In this document: one piece after another, positions 60,183-64,000 of the stretch | How positions within the stretch are numbered: the stretch's first letter is position 1 | Layout: every line of letters begins with the position of its first letter | Assembly (NCBI GenBank): GCA_030533445.1 | Contig: CM060064.1 | Span: 40,637,287-40,701,286 of the forward strand | Direction: 5' to 3' | Source: Cyprinodon diabolis | Taxonomy: Eukaryota > Chordata > Actinopteri > Cyprinodontiformes > Cyprinodontidae | Length of the DNA: 64,000 nucleotides | The notes under the pieces: model-generated | Told to the model about the DNA's origin: nothing | Databases searched by the model: none | Seen by the model: the letters and a program-made list of their open reading frames with translations, nothing else | Program-made: the position numbers and the translations under genes

Positions 60183-60285
60183 AATTAGAATGAAGGATTC
60201 TGCAACCCAGAATTCAGAATTTTCCCTCTTTCGGTCTCGCCTGAATTCTGGGTAAGACGAGACAGAAAGAGGGACAATTCTAATT
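60183..60285. repeat. Interlocked inverted repeats (pseudoknot-like), possible tiny MITE
   Basis: Outer arms AATTAGAAT (60183-60191) and ATTCTAATT (60277-60285). Arm A ACCCAGAATTCAG (60205-60217) pairs with CTGAATTCTGGGT (60241-60253). Arm B 60216-60239 (TCCCTCTTTCGGTCTCG part) pairs with 60258-60281 (CGAGACAGAAAGAGGGA part) at about 22 of 24 positions. The order A-B-A'-B' means the two stems cross. Confidence 0.7.
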
Positions 60286-61030
60286 GTTTTATAAAAATAA
60301 ACCAGCAACGATTCAAGCCTTATGAGAAGGCTTTAGAAAAAATCGTTATCTTGAGGTATTTGAAATTAGGTCAAAGTAGCTTAAAGATATAAAAAAATTG
60401 TCTATGTTTTGAAACTAATTAACAGCGATAAAATAATATTTTAAAGCAGGATTTACCAAAACAGACATTAATTTTAAAATTATGGAGAGGATTTACAAAA
60501 ATATTATAGTTTATTTAACCCTTTATAGGGCAAGCTGCAGTTAAATAACCCTTACATATGCATACATATACATTATTAACTGAAAATTGAAAAACAGTTA
60601 GGAAGTTAAGAAAAAAAAGTAAAAACTAATTGGAAATGTAAAAAGTTAAGTTAAAAAGTTAATAAGCTAAGTTAAAAAAAAAATGAAAGAGCCTGTAACA
60701 GCGTCAATGTTCTATGATTATGTTGTAACAAAAAAAAATGTTTTCTTTCAGTCTAAGTGTTTTTCACAGATTTCTTATAGATGCACTTTTTTTTTTTTTT
60801 TTTTCTTAATAAAAGGGCAAGTGGCCATTTCCAATTGTTAAATTGACCTTAATTTTTGACATAAAAATATAAATTTTTTTGTGAATCTTACAAAAGTAAT
60901 AAGATGGTTTCCTGTCCTCCAATAACACTGCTGGCTTGAAATTTTGCTTTTCAAAGTATTTTACTGAGAGCCCTATAAAGGGTTAGCACTGGTGAAGGCA
61001 AAAACATCAGTCAAAGCTTCAGGTGTTCTA
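60286..61030. other. Intergenic, A/T-rich
   Basis: Contains T-runs (60789-60804) and repeated GTTAAG/AAAGTTAA motifs near 60600-60680. No gene recognised. Confidence 0.5.
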
Positions 61031-61033
61031 CTG

Positions 61034-61046
61034 TGCCATCTAGTGG
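61034..61046 (-). promoter_or_regulatory. Candidate CTCF core motif
   Basis: TGCCATCTAGTGG on the plus strand is CCACTAGATGGCA on the minus strand, an exact match to the CTCF core as I know it (CCASYAGRKGGCR). It lies about 0.9 kb before the smarcc1 start codon. A short motif can occur by chance or belong to a repeat. Confidence 0.4.
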
Positions 61047-61534
61047 ACAAAAAATGCAAAACAAGTAGAGGGGTTAGAATTATACAATTTGGGCATGTAA
61101 AGATTTAGATTTATAAAACAGTTAAATTGTAACTGTTATTACTTATTCCTTACAATGGCTAGATTAAAGGAAAATTGAACCAAATCGGGGCAGATGTTTG
61201 AGATTTGAATTTGCCTCTGTTACTTTTTTAATAGGCCTATGATTAAGACTGTTATTAAAGCAACAATGAGATTTAAAACCTGTGTTCCAGCCTAAACCCA
61301 ATTATTTTTAATCCCTAATCAGGAAGTGAACCGTAACTCATTAACAATTAACATAAACTACAGGAGAACATTTACGTAAGTCAGTTTAAACTCATTTAAT
61401 AATTATCTCTGAATAGAGCACAAATGCAGCATAGGAGCTAGAAAAAAATAGCTAATGAAAAATCATCAGTATAGTGAACATAATAACAATATACAGTTTT
61501 ACGAATAAAAAATGTACAAAGCTTTATATTGTGT

Positions 61535-61750
61535 AAATGTAAATCCCTTTATTGTCCCACAATGTGGAAATTCATTCTCCGCATTTTGACCAATCCCCTT
61601 GGGGAGCAGTGGGCTGCCATTGTGTGGCGCCCGGGGAGCAGTGTGGGGGTTAAGGGTTTTGCTCAGGAACCCAGAGTGGAGGCTGTGGGGATCAAACTGG
61701 GTACTTGCAACCTCAGAGCACAAGCGCAATGCTCTAACCCACTAGGCAAA
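61535..61750 (-). repeat. tRNA-derived SINE, minus strand
   Basis: On the minus strand the head reads TGCCTAGTGGGTTAGAGC (A box) and CCCAGTTTGATCCCC (B box), followed by the CTGAGCAAAACCCTTAACCC-type body and a GGGACAATAAAGGG tail. The most complete SINE copy here and the reference for the LTR insertion at 44388. Confidence 0.8.
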
Positions 61751-61828
61751 CACTCTCACAATGAATATAAGCAAGAAATAGATGGAGTAAATAAAAGGTA
61801 TCAGATCCATTGAAAAGGTTCCTGGAGT

Positions 61829-61843
61829 CCTACATTTCCCATG
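61829..61843 (+). promoter_or_regulatory. ZNF143-like promoter motif upstream of smarcc1
   Basis: CCTACATTTCCCATG is close to the ACTACAATTCCC motif common in vertebrate housekeeping promoters. It is 105 bp before the start codon. No TATA box is seen. Confidence 0.35.
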
Positions 61844-61947
61844 TTCCCTTTTGTTGGAGTATTGCGGCTGCGCAATATCATTTGAAAACTTGCACGGTGA
61901 GGGACGCTTTGGAGGAGAAAGGCAAGGCGGACAGCGAGCTAAACACA

Positions 61948-62133
61948 ATGGCGACGACGGCGACAGCGGCAGGCGGGACGGGCTCAGGCGGATCAGCCTC
62001 GGGGCCTGCTGGTGGTGGAAGCTCAGTAGCACGAAAGAAAGACGGCGGCCCTTCTACGAAATTTTGGGAAAGTTCAGAAACTATTTCTCAGCTGGAGACA
62101 GTGCGACTCTGGATCGGAAAGCACTACAAGAAG
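61948..62133 (+). CDS. smarcc1: SMARCC1 (BAF155) first coding exon, partial gene
   Basis: The ATG at 61948 is in good context (AACACAATGG) and opens a 62-codon exon ending at a GTAAGC donor (62134). It starts MATTATAAGGTGSGG, a Gly/Ser/Ala-rich leader, then reads RKKDGGPSTKFWESSETISQ and VRLWIGKHYKK, which matches the start of the SWI/SNF core subunits. The FWES and GKHYKK wording fits SMARCC1 better than SMARCC2. The protein is a scaffold of BAF/PBAF chromatin remodelling complexes in the nucleus. The other exons must lie beyond 64000. The exon is GC-rich compared with the surrounding DNA, as usual for a housekeeping promoter. I cannot tell smarcc1a from smarcc1b or exclude a SMARCC2-like paralogue. 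Confidence 0.85.
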
Positions 62134-64000
62134 GTAAGCTAGCTGCTATCCTGCTCCATTGATTTCTATGAAGGCCGCGTCTCGTTGGCACAATGGGGCG
62201 ATGCTACGTCCTCTATATTTAGCCCATTAAGTCCAAACTCTGGACTTAACGGTTTAGACATACTATTAGCTTTTTAAGACTCCACAGTTGTTGCACTTTT
62301 TAAAAGTACCGCAAAATACTGACAAATACTGAATCTACAGCAGCGCAAATGGAAATTAACCAAACTAGCCTAGCTAGCTAAAGTTAGCTCTCTAACTGCT
62401 CTGGTTGTATTACGGTTCCAAGCTGCTGGAGGAATATTTGAACGTCCAGGAAATATGCTACGTGTTGTTTTCACTGTGGACATCCTATTTCAGACTTTAC
62501 CCAGTCCTAAATCAAAATTAATACCGTAAGTCCTTATATATATGTGTAAAGGCCCAAGGAACTAACGGAAAGTCACGGGACAGCATGCACACAAATCATA
62601 CGAATAAGAAGCGCTTTCATCCTTTTTTTTATTGAATTTGGTATTAAAACTACTCGGCAGATAAATATATTACAGTTTGCAGACCTAGACAAAAATATGA
62701 ATATAAAAACTGCCTGAGTTGTTTTGTCAACGCACTATCAGATAGCTCAGGCTCCATTTACCTACTTCAGTTAGCCAAACAAAGAACGATCCCCGTGGAG
62801 AATATAAACAAGGTAAAGTTATTAACCCATGTAACTAACTACTTTTACTTTTAATTTACCTCCTTTAACCCAGTTACACAATATAAATATAAAAGGGAAA
62901 GTTGTTTCCTCATGCAGCAGCAACATATCTGCTCCCATATAGTAAATGTAATCTATGTCAGTAAACTTCTATCTTGCTCCATTGATTTCTATAAATTTAT
63001 GTTGCATTTTAAGTATGGAAAATCACAATACACGGAAAAACCTGTGGGGACCTGTTGCAAAATATGGCAAACACCATTCAGGAACTCAATTGAGCGAGTG
63101 TTGAAATATATCAGTATACCACCTTACAGTGACCTCAATTTATGCATGGACTGCAGGGAAATGTCATTAAAATTTAACTTTTTTTTACTGAGAATTGCAG
63201 ACTTGTTGAATAAGAAATTTAGTTAATTCTTAGTTCAACTAGCCACAGTTTTTGCCTGTTAATTGCATCTTATATCTGATAAAATCCCCTGCCCAGAGTA
63301 TTATTTTTATGAATGTATTTATGGTTCTCACAGATCATATTGTATAAATACGCTTGCTACGAACAGTTTTTAACATAAGCAGCATCATTTTATTTGTGAA
63401 TCTCAGGAATAGAGCATTGTTTTGTGTCTGTTTTCCAAAATTTCCCAAAAATGTATTAACCCACATGTTCATTAAGACAATGTTTTTCAACCCTGGTTCT
63501 TAAGGCGCCCTGCATGTTTCAGATGTTTCCTTTAGATGTTTTTTTTTTTTTTTTTTAACTTTACTTTCCTACTGGTTTGTTATCAGTGAGGGTGAACTCA
63601 GCTAAAAACTTGCTGATTCTAGTCATCAACTGATTTCCATGAACCTTTTATTTGAAGTGAGTTCAGCGAAGTGCAGGATCAGATTTTCTTTCACATCAAC
63701 ATAACTCAGGGGAGCCTTTAATTATGGTTCATTCATCTGATTCAAGGTGAACTTGAACCAGATGAATAGATTTCCAGCAGCCCTTTGTAGCGCTGAGTGA
63801 GTAAATAGCGATGGGGGAATTCAGGTGTGTTGGATGCATCTAAAAGCAGCACGATAGTAGCTCTGCAAGAATTGACTTGGGAAAATCTGATATAATTTCT
63901 GTTTTAGGGCTCTTTGTGATATATTTGCACTCCTGCTCTACCTACTAACAGAGCTTTAGTTAAGATAATGGATATTTAGATGCTGAATTTGTGATTAATG
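62134..64000 (+). other. smarcc1 intron 1 (start), with a MITE-like repeat
   Basis: No further exon is seen to the window end. A probable MITE lies at about 63476-63880: the left part (TTTTTCAACCCTGGTTCTTA, CCTGCATGTTTCAGATG) and right part (CAGGTGTGTTGGATGCATCT, AAAAGCAGCACG) are partly inverse and typical of small hAT-like MITEs in fish. Confidence 0.45.

Noticed and set aside
61810..61947. N-terminal extension of the smarcc1 frame
   Set aside because: The frame is open but has no upstream in-frame ATG, and the family start fits ATG 61948.

Overview
This window is vertebrate nuclear DNA, almost certainly from a teleost fish. It is AT-rich, has GT-AG introns and many TA, GT and GGAT microsatellites. 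Its repeats are typical of fish: Tc1 elements, hAT, Harbinger and MITE remnants, I/Nimb-like, Rex1/L2-like and R4/Dong-like LINEs, tRNA-derived SINEs and many solo LTRs. It also carries secreted two-domain F-type lectins (fucolectins), a gene type well known from fish. I cannot name the species from sequence alone.

The host genes form a lectin island followed by a housekeeping gene. Two tandem plus-strand C-type lectin genes lie at 11065-17225 (open) and 21465-22978 (a near copy with an in-frame TAG in its first lectin domain). Three tandem minus-strand F-type lectin genes follow at 25195-32259 (A), 38923-42842 (B) and 47370-50225 (C). Each has five coding exons: a signal peptide exon, then two F-type domains of two exons each. 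At the right edge, 61948-62133 is the first coding exon of a BAF170/BAF155-family gene, best matched to smarcc1, reading out of the window.

The rest is largely mobile DNA. From the left: an ORF2-less I/Nimb-like LINE (240-900) and the 3' end of a related LINE on the other strand (1270-1860); an LTR-like insertion in an old repeat (5049-5625); a THAP fragment; an intact Tc1 element with about 200 bp terminal repeats (6908-8519); solo LTRs at 10516, 24118, 41813, 44388, 52979 and 56617; an internally deleted hAT element (14340-16061) inside an intron of C-type lectin gene 1; a matched pair of 1248 bp Tc1 elements in opposite orientation (30337-31584 and 33693-34940); and a decayed R4/Dong-like LINE (35032-38457). 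The second Tc1 copy and the R4-like LINE both sit in one TA microsatellite. Paralogue comparison and target site duplications give precise boundaries for most insertions.

The lectin genes probably act as secreted or humoral recognition proteins. In the F-type genes only the first domain keeps most of the fucose-binding signature. The distal arginine is intact in gene B, Tyr in A and His in C, while all second domains lack the key His. This suggests diversification of ligand binding after duplication. A match to the CTCF core motif lies between the lectin/transposon region and smarcc1. No CRISPR array, operon or confident RNA gene was seen.
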